The position numbers were made by a program, and so were the translations under genes. Positions 33,966 to 42,806 of a DNA stretch of 50,934 nucleotides are shown here, in pieces. This stretch comes from an uncultured Hungatella sp. GTDB taxonomy: Bacteria; Bacillota; Clostridia; Lachnospirales; Lachnospiraceae. The stretch lies in the NCBI GenBank assembly GCA_910588325.1, contig CAJUPP010000018.1:1-50934 (forward strand), given 5' to 3'. Every line of letters starts with the position of its first letter. Within the stretch, counting starts at the first letter, position 1. The notes beneath the pieces were generated by a model, which searched no databases, had not been told where the DNA came from, and saw only the letters and a program-made list of their open reading frames with translations.

Positions 33966-35369
33966 ATGAGTTTTTCTACCCATCTTGAAGAGAACATGAC
34001 CCGCTTCAATGAAATACTGGATGTAAACACAAACTTTGATGTGGTCTACCGTACCACAGCCATAGGCGGCAGAAATGCCTGCATCTATTTCGTAGACGGT
34101 TTCACAAAAGATGAAGTCCTGTTAAAAATCATGCAGATCTGGGAATCCATGAAACCGGAATCCATGCCGGAAAATGCCCATGATTTTTCCAAACAATATA
34201 TCCCCTACGGAGAAGTAGGGCTGGTTGACAAGGAAGATGATGTCATTGTTCAATTACTTACCGGAATTTCCTGTATCTTCATCGACGGCTATGACCGCTG
34301 TCTCACCATCGACTGCCGTACCTACCCCGCCAGAGGCGTATCGGAGCCGGAAAAGGATAAGGTCATGCGAGGCTCCAGAGACGGTTTTGTCGAAACGCTG
34401 ATTTTTAACACTGCCTTAATCCGCCGAAGAATTCGGGATCCAAAACTTACCATGGAAATTCTGACCGCCGGAGAAAGCTCCCACACAGACATCGCTGTCT
34501 GCTATATGAAGGGCCGTGTGGATGAACAGATGTTAAGCAACATAAAAAAAAGGATTGAAAACGTTCATGTGGATGCTTTGACAATGAACCAGGAAAGCCT
34601 GGCAGAATGCCTGTATCCCCACAAATGGTACAACCCTTTTCCCAAATTTAAATTCTCCGAACGGCCTGACACGGCAGCCGCCTCCATTCTGGAAGGAAAC
34701 ATTATCATCCTGGTGGACAACTCTCCTGCTGCCATGATTCTTCCTTCCTCTGTATTTGACATCATCGAAGAAGCAGATGACTACTACTTTCCCCCCATCA
34801 CGGGAAGCTATCTTCGACTGTCGAGAATGGCCATCTCTGTCCTGGCCCTGCTTCTGACCCCCACCTGGCTGCTTCTCATGCAGAATCCGCAGGCTCTGCC
34901 GCCATGGCTGGAATTCCTCCTTCTGTCCGAGGAACCCCATGTTCCCTTGGTCATCCAGCTGTTTATCCTGGAGTTTGCCATCGACGGCCTCAGGCTGGCA
35001 GCCATCAACACTCCCAACATGCTGACAACGCCTTTAAGTGTCATCGCAGGTATTGTCCTGGGAGAATATTCAGTAAAATCCGGCTGGTTCAGCAGTGAAA
35101 CCATGCTTTACATGGCATTCGTCACCATTGCCAACTATTCTCAGGCCAGTTTCGAACTGGGATATGCCCTTAAATTTATGCGTATGGCCATCCTTCTGCT
35201 GACTGCCCTGTTCAATGGATGGGGATACGCTGCAGGAATTCTTTTATCCGTCTGCGCCATTGTCTTTAACAAGACCATCGCAGGAAAAAGCTATATCTAT
35301 CCGCTGATTCCTTTCCACTGGTCAGAACTTAAAAAGCGATTCCTGCGCGGCAGACTTCCTCACCAGTAA
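33966..35369 (+). CDS. GerA-family spore germination protein (SpoVAF-like)
   Basis: A 467-residue inner-membrane protein of the GerA/SpoVAF family. The soluble N-terminal region (~1-270) contains DIAVCYMKGRVDEQMLSNIK; the C-terminal half has several helices with SYLRLSRMAISVLALLLTP, the family-typical FAIDGLRLAAINTPNM and FELGYALKFMRM. Such proteins act in nutrient-triggered germination in the spore inner membrane. No GerB or GerC partner follows, which fits SpoVAF-like single genes better than a full receptor operon. AAAGGAG lies upstream of the ATG. The convergent acyltransferase gene ends 66 bp beyond. Confidence 0.88.
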   Translation: MSFSTHLEENMTRFNEILDVNTNFDVVYRTTAIGGRNACIYFVDGFTKDEVLLKIMQIWESMKPESMPENAHDFSKQYIPYGEVGLVDKEDDVIVQLLTGISCIFIDGYDRCLTIDCRTYPARGVSEPEKDKVMRGSRDGFVETLIFNTALIRRRIRDPKLTMEILTAGESSHTDIAVCYMKGRVDEQMLSNIKKRIENVHVDALTMNQESLAECLYPHKWYNPFPKFKFSERPDTAAASILEGNIIILVDNSPAAMILPSSVFDIIEEADDYYFPPITGSYLRLSRMAISVLALLLTPTWLLLMQNPQALPPWLEFLLLSEEPHVPLVIQLFILEFAIDGLRLAAINTPNMLTTPLSVIAGIVLGEYSVKSGWFSSETMLYMAFVTIANYSQASFELGYALKFMRMAILLLTALFNGWGYAAGILLSVCAIVFNKTIAGKSYIYPLIPFHWSELKKRFLRGRLPHQ

Positions 35370-35435
35370 AATTCCCCTCGGCATTGGCCAAATGCCGTGC
35401 AAGCACGGCACTTCGCTTATTGCAATACTGCCTCC

Positions 35436-36488
35436 TTAACCTTTGACTCTGGCAAAGGCGCCTGCCTTCCTTCCTCCATTCAGAATCCTCCAGGCCCAAG
35501 GCAGGCGCTTCAAAATACTGGCAGCCAGACAGCAGGCAGCCGCTGTCAGCACCGGCATCCCCAGGTACAGGGCTCCTGCTGCCAGCTCACTGCCCCACAG
35601 CCAGTCTGCCAGGACTTTATTGAAAAAACGAACCGGAATAAAATGAAATGCATAAATAAAAAACGTATATTCCATCCACAGCCTTTGTCTTGCCAGATGC
35701 CGTTCATCTACCATCAGCCAAAGGCCGAAAATCGCCAGTGTATAATATGCCAAAATGGCAGGGGGAAAGGACCTTGTGTAATAAGGCATACCGATAAAAA
35801 TTCCCAATATCAGAAGGGCTGCTCCCAAAACCGCCCTTCTCCATGTCCACTGGCCCTCCACTGCCTTCCTTCCATGAAGTGCCCAGAATCCTGCCATGGA
35901 ATAATAAAAAAGTGCGTCAAAATTTAGGTGGGGCAAAGCATTCTCTCCAAAAATCCCTATAAGAACTACGGCCAAAAACAGGCAGCCGCTCCACACTTTA
36001 CTGAGAAACAGATATAGACATGGAGCCAGGACCACCAGAAGAATCAGCTGATACATAAACCAAAAAATCGGATTATATCGGTAAAATACTGCCGCCTCCA
36101 CAATCTGTTCCATGGAAAAGCTGATATCCGGCTTATTTACTATATCCTTTAAAAAATCCACCTGATTTGCAATGAGATATCCAAAATAATACAACAGATT
36201 CCATACAAGATAGGGAATCAGAAGCGTCTTTACCCTTCTCTTCCATTTTCCAGGAAGTTCCTTCATGGTAAAGCCGCGAAAAAACTGATAACCTGACATC
36301 ATAAGAAAGCAGGGAATGCTGATACGTATCACTGCCGGAACTATCTTATATTCCAGCAGCATCAGCGGATGCCCCTGTTCCAGCTTCCCAAGAAACAACT
36401 CTACGTTGCCTGCATGGCTCCAAATTACCATAATACAGCAGCAGAGCCGAAACCATCCGATTTTCTTCCGGAACCTGTCTTCTTCCAT
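35436..36488 (-). CDS. Acyltransferase family 3 membrane protein
   Basis: A 350-residue membrane acyltransferase with about ten helices. The first segment IGWFRLCCCIMVIWSHAGN carries the conserved His; ISIPCFLMMSGYQFFRGF and WKRRVKTLLIPYLVWNLLYY are typical of the family. It should acylate a surface sugar or lipid-linked glycan. AAGGA lies upstream of the ATG. It is distinct in sequence from the copy at 30340-31335. It is followed on the same strand, upstream, by the isomerase gene with about 105 bp between them. Confidence 0.85.
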   Translation of the reverse strand: MEEDRFRKKIGWFRLCCCIMVIWSHAGNVELFLGKLEQGHPLMLLEYKIVPAVIRISIPCFLMMSGYQFFRGFTMKELPGKWKRRVKTLLIPYLVWNLLYYFGYLIANQVDFLKDIVNKPDISFSMEQIVEAAVFYRYNPIFWFMYQLILLVVLAPCLYLFLSKVWSGCLFLAVVLIGIFGENALPHLNFDALFYYSMAGFWALHGRKAVEGQWTWRRAVLGAALLILGIFIGMPYYTRSFPPAILAYYTLAIFGLWLMVDERHLARQRLWMEYTFFIYAFHFIPVRFFNKVLADWLWGSELAAGALYLGMPVLTAAACCLAASILKRLPWAWRILNGGRKAGAFARVKG

Positions 36489-36592
36489 GCTTTTTATTCC
36501 TTATCCTATCTCTTCTATCCTCTTCTCTTCACTCATCTTTTGGACGCCCTGATGATACCTTTCCTTATCATATGTATGCACTCCTGCTCAAA

Positions 36593-37441
36593 CTATACAC
36601 GTTCATAAATTTCCTGCAGATGTGCCACATCGCTGTGATACCTTCCAGGATTAGACTCTTCCAACAGCATGGTAATATACGGCTTATTTTTTTTCAGGTT
36701 CCGAAGCAGTACTTCATAATGAAACATTCCGTCACCCACATTGGCAAACTGTGGGGCTCCATCTTTTATGATAAAATCTTTCACATGTATCACACTGATT
36801 CTGTCCCCATACAAGCGAAATGCTTTTTCAATAACTTCATCCTGGTTCTTATAATTTTCACTGCTGATTAAATTTACCGGATCCAAAATTGCCTCCACAT
36901 TGGGAGAATCAATATCCTCCAGGAAGCGTCTCATCATCTCCGGGCAGTACAGAGTATGATCATGAACCGCTTCAATTCCTACTGTAACCCCCAGTTTTTC
37001 CGCTGCCGAAACAATCTCCCTCATGCTCTTTAGCAATCGATTATAGCATCCTTCCGTATAGGTATAAGGAACCACATTGAAATCCGCATCATATCGTCCT
37101 GTCTCTGTTCCCACCATATCTGCGCCAATACTTTTTGCATACTTTAAATGCTCAATAAATTTCCTGACCGCCATCTGCCTTTCCCCTTCATCCGGATTAG
37201 CAGGATTGATATAGCAGCCCAGAACAGACACATGAATCTTTCTCTCATCCAGTTTTTTACGAATCATCCGCCCAAAGCCTGGGGAATAATGTCCGTAGTT
37301 AAAATCATACCCCTCAATGGATTTTGCCAGTGCAAGCTGAATCTGATCCACTCCCAGCTTCTGAACCGCGTCAAATACCGTATCGATATCCGCTTTTGGG
37401 CTGATATCGTGACAACGCATACCGTAATTCATAATAATCAT
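36593..37441 (-). CDS. Sugar phosphate isomerase/epimerase-like TIM-barrel protein
   Basis: A 282-residue xylose-isomerase-like TIM barrel. Conserved features include MVGTETGRYD, VGIEAVHDHTLYC, EAILDPVNLI and ISVIHVKDFI, supplying Glu/Asp/His metal ligands. Related enzymes isomerise or epimerise sugars, keto-acids or inositols; the substrate is not clear. The ATG at 37441 is chosen with AGGA seven bases upstream; the longer upstream frame lacks a signal. A promoter TTGCTA-17-TATACT lies at 37584-37556. Confidence 0.82.
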   Translation of the reverse strand: MIIMNYGMRCHDISPKADIDTVFDAVQKLGVDQIQLALAKSIEGYDFNYGHYSPGFGRMIRKKLDERKIHVSVLGCYINPANPDEGERQMAVRKFIEHLKYAKSIGADMVGTETGRYDADFNVVPYTYTEGCYNRLLKSMREIVSAAEKLGVTVGIEAVHDHTLYCPEMMRRFLEDIDSPNVEAILDPVNLISSENYKNQDEVIEKAFRLYGDRISVIHVKDFIIKDGAPQFANVGDGMFHYEVLLRNLKKNKPYITMLLEESNPGRYHSDVAHLQEIYERV

Positions 37442-37555
37442 CGTCCTTTCCTGTCTTCTTTTCCTGCATGTGATATATGGATTCCTTCGCACTTTGCGCT
37501 CCCGCCCCTGATATCTACACCTTATAGGAAACAAAAAATGTTCGCCATTTTCTAT

Positions 37556-37584
37556 AGTATAACAATATTTTTACAGGATAGCAA
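37556..37584 (-). promoter_or_regulatory. Promoter of isomerase/epimerase gene
   Basis: Minus-strand TTGCTA (37584-37579), 17-bp spacer, TATACT (37561-37556). Confidence 0.65.
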
Positions 37585-37621
37585 GTTGAACCCCGGACTT
37601 ATTTCAAAATCCTCCCGTTAC

Positions 37622-37664
37622 AAAAAGCGTCAGAACCTTCTCCCTTCCTAAGGTTCTGACGCTT
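37622..37664 (-). terminator. Terminator of guaB
   Basis: A perfect 15-bp stem AAGCGTCAGAACCTT with its complement, a 10-nt loop, and TTTTTG on the minus strand, 24 bp after the guaB stop. Confidence 0.92.
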
Positions 37665-37687
37665 CACCTTTATCCCATATGTGCCGA

Positions 37688-39142
37688 TTATTCGTCTACC
37701 GAATAGTTGGGGGCCTCTTTTGTGATATGAATGTCATGAGGATGACTCTCTTTTAAGGAGGCAGCGGAAATCTTCACAAATCTTCCCGTATCCTGAAGAG
37801 TCTGAATATCTTTCGCTCCGCAGTAGCCCATTCCGGATCGAAGCCCGCCTAAAATCTGAAATACCGTATCCTCCACAAGTCCCTTGTATGCTACTCTTCC
37901 TTCCACGCCTTCCGGCACCAGCTTCTTGGCATCTGTCTGAAAATAGCGATCCTTGCTTCCGTTTTCCATGGCGGCAATAGAACCCATGCCGCGGTATACC
38001 TTGTATTTTCTTCCCTGATACAACTCATAAGTTCCCGGGCTCTCATCACATCCGGCAAACATGCTTCCCATCATGCATACGCTTCCGCCGGCTGCAATCG
38101 CTTTCGTGATATCTCCGGAATACTTGATACCGCCGTCTGCAATAATCGGGATCCCGTACTCCTTTGCCACCTTATAGCAATCCATAACTGCAGTAATCTG
38201 AGGCACGCCGATACCGGCAACCACACGGGTGGTACAGATAGATCCCGGGCCGATTCCTACTTTTATGGCATCTGCACCTGCTTCAATCAAAGCTCTTGTA
38301 GCCTCTCCCGTAGCCACATTACCTGCCACGACCTGCAGATCCGGATACGCGTCTTTAATCATTCTGACACAGCGGATCACATTGGCAGAGTGTCCATGGG
38401 CAGAGTCCAACACTACCACATCCACATGGGCTCTGACTAAAGCTTCCACCCGCTCCAAGACATTGGAAGTAATTCCCACTCCGGCGCCGCACAGCAGCCT
38501 TCCCTGGGCATCCTTGGCAGAATTCGGATAACGGATCTGCTTCTCGATATCTTTGATGGTAATCAGGCCTGTCAGGTTAAAATTATCATCCACAATCGGA
38601 AGCTTCTCCACTCTGGCCTTAGCCAAAATCTTCTTCGCCTCCATCATCGTGATGCCTTCCTTAGCCGTCACTAAATTTTCGGAGGTCATGCATTCTTTAA
38701 TCTTTTTGCTGAAATCCTCCTCAAATTTCAGGTCACGGTTCGTAATGATACCTACCAGTTTCCGCCCCTCCGTAATCGGCACTCCGGAAATCCTGAATTT
38801 TGCCATCAAATCATCTGCATCTTTTAATGTATGTTCTGGGGAAAGATAAAAAGGATCTGTGATTACACCATTCTCTGAACGTTTTACCTTGTCGACCTCT
38901 TCTGCCTGAGCTTCTATAGACATGTTTTTATGAATGATACCGATGCCGCCTTGCCTTGCCATAGCGATAGCCATACGGTGCTCCGTAACCGTATCCATAC
39001 CAGCGCTCATTAAAGGAATGTTCAGCTTAATCTGCTTCGTCAGATACGTGGTTAAATCTACCTGATTAGGAATCACTTCTGAATAGGACGGAACCAGAAG
39101 AACATCATCAAAAGTAATACCCTCACCGATAATTGTACCCAT
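37688..39142 (-). CDS. guaB: Inosine-5'-monophosphate dehydrogenase
   Basis: A 484-residue NAD-dependent enzyme converting IMP to XMP, the first committed step of GMP synthesis. The TIM barrel is interrupted by two CBS domains (~95-205). The catalytic Cys is in GIGPGSICTTRVVAG; IADGGIKYSGDITKA binds phosphate, and GGLRSGMGYCGAKDI is near the end. GAGAGGA precedes the ATG. A consensus promoter (TTGACA-17-TAGACT) lies at 39222-39194, and the gene is monocistronic. Confidence 0.98.
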   Translation of the reverse strand: MGTIIGEGITFDDVLLVPSYSEVIPNQVDLTTYLTKQIKLNIPLMSAGMDTVTEHRMAIAMARQGGIGIIHKNMSIEAQAEEVDKVKRSENGVITDPFYLSPEHTLKDADDLMAKFRISGVPITEGRKLVGIITNRDLKFEEDFSKKIKECMTSENLVTAKEGITMMEAKKILAKARVEKLPIVDDNFNLTGLITIKDIEKQIRYPNSAKDAQGRLLCGAGVGITSNVLERVEALVRAHVDVVVLDSAHGHSANVIRCVRMIKDAYPDLQVVAGNVATGEATRALIEAGADAIKVGIGPGSICTTRVVAGIGVPQITAVMDCYKVAKEYGIPIIADGGIKYSGDITKAIAAGGSVCMMGSMFAGCDESPGTYELYQGRKYKVYRGMGSIAAMENGSKDRYFQTDAKKLVPEGVEGRVAYKGLVEDTVFQILGGLRSGMGYCGAKDIQTLQDTGRFVKISAASLKESHPHDIHITKEAPNYSVDE

Positions 39143-39193
39143 TAGGATTTCCTCTCTTTCTTTGTATTGTTATGGTCGTATTGTTAATTTCCT

Positions 39194-39222
39194 AGTCTAG
39201 CAGATTTTCATATGGTTGTCAA
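39194..39222 (-). promoter_or_regulatory. Promoter of guaB
   Basis: Minus-strand TTGACA (39222-39217), 17-bp spacer, TAGACT (39199-39194). The leader of ~45 nt shows no purine riboswitch. Confidence 0.75.
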
Positions 39223-39246
39223 GGAAAAGGTTCGACAAAAAAGTAT

Positions 39247-39291
39247 TAAAAACGCCCCCGCAAAACAGAGTTTTTCTGTTCCTGTGAGGGC
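39247..39291 (-). terminator. Terminator of small membrane protein gene
   Basis: An imperfect GC-rich stem (GCCCTCAC... with ...GCGGGGGC) continues into AACAGA/TCTGTT and is followed by GTTTTTAAT on the minus strand. Confidence 0.75.
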
Positions 39292-39311
39292 ATATAAAAG
39301 TGTCCTGTGTG

Positions 39312-39806
39312 CTATTGTATTACTTTTCTCGGCCCTTTCTGCCTCATAACGGCAAGGACCTTATCATTTGGCTCAAACAATACCTTTTCTGTCACACTTC
39401 CTGCCTGACGGATGATGGCATAGACTCTGGAATGAGGCATATGGGAACTGAAATCCAACACCTTCATCCCCTGCTTCTCATAATCCTTAATCATATAGGA
39501 ATCAACCGGGGCCACAATCTGTATCTCATCCATAGTGCCTTCCCACGCTTTTTTCCTTCTGGCTTTTCCCATAACCCGATCCACTGTCAGCTGATCATTG
39601 ACAATCAGATACTCAAACTCCACGCTTAAACGCTGGAAAACGTAATAAGTAATCGCTCCCACAATAGCCAGAATAATGATTCCGAAAGGAACCGTTATAG
39701 CTAAAAGTGCGGCAATAACGCAAAGGAAAACAAGCACTCCTTTGATTAGATAGTTGTAGGCTGGAGCCTTCCGTTTTACCAGCCATTCTGCATAAGAATC
39801 GTTCAT
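39312..39806 (-). CDS. Small membrane protein of unknown function (DUF6106-like)
   Basis: A 164-residue protein. Two adjacent hydrophobic helices lie at ~20-65 (GVLVFLCVIAALLAITV, then IIILAIVGAITYYVF), followed by a cytoplasmic domain containing FEYLIVNDQLTVDRVMGKA and VAPVDSYMIKDYEKQG, reminiscent of PH-like membrane domains. I do not know its function; it resembles DUF6106 proteins of Lachnospiraceae, from memory. The ATG at 39806 follows AAAGGA. It lies about 210 bp downstream of groEL but beyond a terminator. Confidence 0.75.
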   Translation of the reverse strand: MNDSYAEWLVKRKAPAYNYLIKGVLVFLCVIAALLAITVPFGIIILAIVGAITYYVFQRLSVEFEYLIVNDQLTVDRVMGKARRKKAWEGTMDEIQIVAPVDSYMIKDYEKQGMKVLDFSSHMPHSRVYAIIRQAGSVTEKVLFEPNDKVLAVMRQKGPRKVIQ

Positions 39807-39938
39807 AAAAATAGTCCTTTCTTCAGTGAATTGATAATGCCGGTGAGAAGCCTGCCTGTCAATTTCCCGTAAACCGTGTATGCCTTTGCACACTTTTATA
39901 CCAGAGTACGGCTGTGTCATCAGTCAATTCCACGATAT

Positions 39939-39985
39939 AAAAAGCCGGGGGAGGACAAGCATGCAAGCTGGCGTCCTCTCCCGGC
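39939..39985 (-). terminator. Terminator of groES-groEL operon
   Basis: On the minus strand GCCGGGAGAGGAC pairs with GTCCTCCCCCGGC (one mismatch) around a 16-nt loop, followed by TTTTTAT. Confidence 0.9.
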
Positions 39986-40015
39986 AAATATTCCTTACTC
40001 TGTTTCCGCGTTTGC

Positions 40016-41638
40016 TTACATCATTCCGCCCATACCGCCGCCGGCTGGCATGGCAGGTGTCTCTTCTTTAATATTAGCAACAACAGACTCAGTTGTCAAC
40101 AGAGTAGATGCAACACTGGTAGCATTTTGTAATGCACATCTGGTTACCTTCGCCGGATCCAGAATACCAGCTTCAATCATATTCACATATTCTTCTTTGT
40201 AGGCGTCAAATCCTGTTCCTACTGGAGACTCTTTTACCTTGTTGATAATAACAGCACCTTCCAGGCCTGCATTGGCAACAATGTGGTACAGAGGAGACTC
40301 AAGTGCCTTTAAGATGATCTGGGCACCAGTCTTCTCATCACCTTCCAGAGTATCCAGAACCTTAGCAGCCTCTTTGATTGCGTGGATATAAGCAGAACCG
40401 CCGCCTGCGATAATGCCTTCCTCAACGGCTGCCTTGGTTGCCGCAAGAGCATCTTCCATACGAAGCTTTGCTTCCTTCATCTCAGTCTCCGTAGCCGCGC
40501 CAACGCGGATAACTGCTACGCCGCCTGCCAGCTTTGCAAGCCTCTCCTGCAATTTCTCTCTGTCAAAGTCAGAAGTGGTCTCTTCAATCTGTCCTCTGAT
40601 CTGAGCAACTCTTGCAGAGATGGCGGCCTTGTCGCCTTCACCGTCTACAATCACAGTGTTCTCCTTCTGAACCTTTACGGATTTTGCACGGCCAAGCTGA
40701 TCCATGGTAATATCCTTCAACTCTAAACCAAGGTCACTGGAGATTACGGTACCTCCGGTTAAGATTGCAATATCCTGAAGCATCTCTTTTCTTCTGTCGC
40801 CGTAGCCAGGAGCCTTAACAGCAACTACATTGAAGGTACCTCTCAGTTTATTGACAATCAGAGTTGTCAGAGCTTCGCCTTCCACATCCTCAGCAATAAT
40901 CAGAAGTCTTGCACCGGACTGTACGATCTGCTCCAAAACAGGCAGAATCTCCTGAATGTTGGAAATCTTCTTGTCAGTAATCAGAATATATGGGTTATCC
41001 AAAACTGCTTCCATCTTATCCATATCGGTGCACATGTAAGCAGAAACATATCCTCTGTCAAACTGCATACCTTCTACCAGGTCCAGTTCTGTCTTCATGG
41101 TCTTGGACTCTTCGATGGTGATAACACCGTCTTTGGAAACCTTTTCCATAGCGTCTGCTACCATCTCGCCTACCTCATCGCTGGATGCGGAGATAGCTGC
41201 TACTCTTGCAATCTGCTCCTTGCCGTTGATCGGCTGGCTCATGGAAGCAATGGCCTCTACAGCTACGTCCGTAGCTTTCTTCATACCTTTTCTCAAAACG
41301 ATAGGATTCGCGCCTGCCGCCAGGTTTTTCATGCCTTCGTTGATCATAGCCTGTGCCAAAACCGTTGCTGTGGTGGTGCCATCGCCTGCTACATCATTGG
41401 TCTTGGTTGCCACTTCTTTTACCAGCTGAGCACCCATATTCTCAAAAGCGTCTTCCAGTTCAATCTCTTTTGCAATGGTAACGCCGTCATTAGTAATCAG
41501 AGGAGCGCCAAAAGACTTATCCAGAACTACGTTTCTTCCTTTCGGTCCCAGTGTCACGCGGACAGTATCTGCCAGCTGATTTACACCGGACTCCAATGCT
41601 TTTCTTGCATCTACACCATATTTAATTTCCTTTGCCAT
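40016..41638 (-). CDS. groEL: Chaperonin GroEL (60 kDa)
   Basis: A 540-residue chaperonin subunit forming the double-ring folding chamber. Near the N-terminus are TLGPKGRNVVLDKSFGAP and VAGDGTTTATVLAQAM with the catalytic Asp; the apical and hinge segments are intact, and the tail ends PAGGGMGGMM. The gene starts 71 bp after groES and shares its CIRCE-controlled promoter. Confidence 0.99.
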   Translation of the reverse strand: MAKEIKYGVDARKALESGVNQLADTVRVTLGPKGRNVVLDKSFGAPLITNDGVTIAKEIELEDAFENMGAQLVKEVATKTNDVAGDGTTTATVLAQAMINEGMKNLAAGANPIVLRKGMKKATDVAVEAIASMSQPINGKEQIARVAAISASSDEVGEMVADAMEKVSKDGVITIEESKTMKTELDLVEGMQFDRGYVSAYMCTDMDKMEAVLDNPYILITDKKISNIQEILPVLEQIVQSGARLLIIAEDVEGEALTTLIVNKLRGTFNVVAVKAPGYGDRRKEMLQDIAILTGGTVISSDLGLELKDITMDQLGRAKSVKVQKENTVIVDGEGDKAAISARVAQIRGQIEETTSDFDREKLQERLAKLAGGVAVIRVGAATETEMKEAKLRMEDALAATKAAVEEGIIAGGGSAYIHAIKEAAKVLDTLEGDEKTGAQIILKALESPLYHIVANAGLEGAVIINKVKESPVGTGFDAYKEEYVNMIEAGILDPAKVTRCALQNATSVASTLLTTESVVANIKEETPAMPAGGGMGGMM

Positions 41639-41709
41639 AATAAATCCCTCCAGTTTTGTGATATCTATATTTTACAACTCTGCTCTCAAACCTATGCCTT
41701 GCTTTATGT

Positions 41710-41994
41710 TTACTCAATCACTGCCAGAATATCGCTCTGCTTTACAATCACATACTTCTCATCTTCTACTTCTACATCGGTTCCTGAATACTTGGAGTAA
41801 ATAACTTTATCTCCTGCTTTTACCTGCATGGTAATCTCTTTTCCGTCAACAACTCCCCCTGGCCCTACGGCGATTACTTCTGCCTGCTGTGGTTTCTCTT
41901 TTGCCTGTCCTGGAAGTACGATACCGGACTTGGTAGTCTCTTCTGCAACCATCTGCTTTAACACAACTTTGTCAAATAACGGTACTAATTTCAT
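41710..41994 (-). CDS. groES: Co-chaperonin GroES
   Basis: A 94-residue co-chaperonin that caps GroEL. It begins MKLVPLFDKVVLKQ and includes the mobile loop EETTKSGIVLPG and KYSGTDVEVEDEKYVIV. The ATG at 41994 follows GAGGAGG; the upstream frame extension overlaps the leader. It is first in the groES-groEL operon, controlled by the CIRCE element at 42077-42103. Confidence 0.98.
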   Translation of the reverse strand: MKLVPLFDKVVLKQMVAEETTKSGIVLPGQAKEKPQQAEVIAVGPGGVVDGKEITMQVKAGDKVIYSKYSGTDVEVEDEKYVIVKQSDILAVIE

Positions 41995-42060
41995 ATTAAA
42001 ATTCCTCCTCAAACACATATTTTTTTGATTCGAAACATCTCTTTCAAATCTCACAACAAT

Positions 42061-42103
42061 GTTATAACACCCTTTGTTAGCACTGTCAAGCCTTGAGTGC
42101 TAA
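42061..42103 (-). promoter_or_regulatory. groES promoter with CIRCE operator
   Basis: Minus-strand TTGACA (42089-42084), 17-bp spacer, TATAAC (42066-42061). The inverted repeat TTAGCACTC-N9-CAGTGCTAA (42077-42103) overlaps the -35 box. It differs from consensus CIRCE at one position and is the HrcA repressor site. Confidence 0.95.
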
Positions 42104-42213
42104 ATTTTTGAAATTTTTTATTTTTTTATATTACTCTTTCTTTTTTTGCATAAAGGTATTACAATAGATTAGAATACTATTAATATCTGATGATAGAAAG
42201 GAGCATCCCTGCT

Positions 42214-42609
42214 ATGGCAAAAAAATCCCTGGGTAAATTTCTTGCATTTGCTACGATCTCTGGCGCTGTTGCCGCCGGCATCTCTTATTTTTTAAAGTAC
42301 AAATCTTTTAATAAAGAATTGGACAAAGATTTTCACGATTTCGAAGGCGATGGCGAAGATGATTTTGACGGTTCCCTTCCTCATGAATCAGAAGATTCCA
42401 AGCGCAATTATGTAACCTTAGGTGAGAAAAAAACAGAAACCGAGAATCCCCCAAAAGAAGTTGCAAAACAGATATCCGACTCCCTGACTGATGCCGCAGA
42501 TTCTGCAGAAGAAGCCGTAAAAACCGCTGCCCAGGAAGTGAAAGAAGCCGTGGAAACTGCGGCTGAGGACCCAACGACTACAATTATTGAAGAAGACAGT
42601 TCTATCTAG
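42214..42609 (+). CDS. Membrane-anchored acidic protein of unknown function
   Basis: A 131-residue protein: MAKKSLGKF, a hydrophobic helix at ~10-28 (AFATISGAVAAGISYFL), then a very acidic region (~45-70) and an Ala/Glu-rich helical stretch EEAVKTAAQEVKEAVETAAE. No known domain is recognised. The ATG at 42214 is chosen (AAAGGAG ten bases upstream); an ATG at 42190 precedes the ribosome binding site. It is divergent from groES and convergent with glnS. Similar small anchored proteins are common near chaperonin genes in Lachnospiraceae, which I cannot verify here. Confidence 0.7.
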   Translation: MAKKSLGKFLAFATISGAVAAGISYFLKYKSFNKELDKDFHDFEGDGEDDFDGSLPHESEDSKRNYVTLGEKKTETENPPKEVAKQISDSLTDAADSAEEAVKTAAQEVKEAVETAAEDPTTTIIEEDSSI

Positions 42610-42745
42610 GTTTGACTTGCCCATTTTCCTGATAGCACTACTCCCCAAGCCTCAGCACAGCCCGCTACGCCTCCGTTTCTGAACTTACACACTGGTAAAA
42701 ATCGAAACCTTTTTATAATCCGCCAAAATTTGCCGGATACTTCGT

Positions 42746-42777
42746 AATAAAGCGACGGCTGCAGCCGTCGCTTTATT
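42746..42777. terminator. Bidirectional terminator, perfect 32-nt palindrome
   Basis: AATAAAGCGACGGCT and AGCCGTCGCTTTATT flank a 2-nt centre. It separates the convergent acidic-protein gene and glnS, with short T-rich edges on both strands. Confidence 0.75.
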
Positions 42778-42806
42778 CATGCTGAGAGAAACATACTCCC
42801 ACAGAT